From an uncultured Eubacterium sp. (GTDB lineage: Bacteria > Bacillota > Clostridia > Oscillospirales > Acutalibacteraceae): a DNA stretch of 5,668 bases. The notes beneath the pieces are model-generated. The model ran no database searches and was not told where the DNA came from. It was given only the letters and a program-made list of their open reading frames with translations. The DNA is taken from the NCBI GenBank assembly GCA_910583925.1, contig CAJTZJ010000033.1, positions 1-5,668 on the forward strand, in the 5' to 3' direction. The translations under genes were made by a program, and so were the position numbers. Shown in pieces: positions 5,628-5,668 of the stretch. The stretch's first letter is position 1; the number at the start of each line of letters is the position of its first letter.

Positions 5628-5668
5628 GAATGAAAAAGACATACATTTTTTGAGTTTTTTTGTTATAT

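Noticed and set aside
5596..5646. 16-codon minus-strand frame (MYVFFIHAFNLTRANT) before the AP2/HNH-like gene
   Set aside because: Too short, no ribosome site and no leader-peptide or attenuator structure nearby.
5593..5668. Plus-strand open frame from ATG 5593 running off the window (MSSIRSGQIKRMNEKD...)
   Set aside because: There is no ribosome site, it overlaps the minus-strand NUMOD4 extension, and it is truncated by the window edge, so it cannot be supported.

Overview
This is a low-GC, AT-rich accessory segment, most likely from a clostridial Bacillota genome (gut Lachnospiraceae/Ruminococcaceae type). That placement is inferred from the strong AAGGAG-type ribosome sites, the TTGAAA/TATAAT promoter, the IS4-family transposase and a phage-style AP2 protein; no taxonomic marker gene is present. 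All three real genes lie on the minus strand. They look like cargo of a mobile or phage-derived island, not housekeeping genes.

Layout from left to right. (1) 1-1586 is an apparently complete IS4-family insertion sequence. Its terminal inverted repeats end at base 1 and base 1586, and a single intact transposase gene (72-1451) has its own extended -10 promoter and ribosome site. The element starts exactly at the window edge, so its left flank and target duplication cannot be seen. (2) 1587-1976 is noncoding. It holds a G-rich tract with an 8-bp inverted repeat and, next to the stop of the following gene, a 39-bp tandem repeat in about two copies. (3) 1977-4406 encodes an 809-residue STAND/NACHT ATPase (bacterial NLR-like). 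It has a helical N-terminal region, a complete NACHT P-loop module, a helical linker and a C-terminal array of 20 uninterrupted pentapeptide repeats. (4) 4407-4559 contains a well-formed sigma-A-type promoter for the NACHT gene directly after an intrinsic terminator that ends the upstream gene. (5) 4560-5540 encodes a phage-type protein with a NUMOD4/HNH-like N-terminus, a cysteine-containing middle domain and a C-terminal AP2 DNA-binding domain. Its reading frame and its domain homology both run upstream of the only ATG, to an in-frame TGA, so the 5' end appears damaged or uses an unusual start. (6) 5541-5668 is the rest of that upstream region.

The candidate biological system is the single-gene NACHT-pentapeptide protein. 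Bacterial NACHT proteins include proven single-gene anti-phage defence proteins, and this gene is its own transcription unit beside mobile-element genes. Its sensor would be the pentapeptide beta-helix, and no enzymatic effector is recognisable at its N-terminus. The AP2 protein is transcriptionally separated from it and need not be functionally linked.
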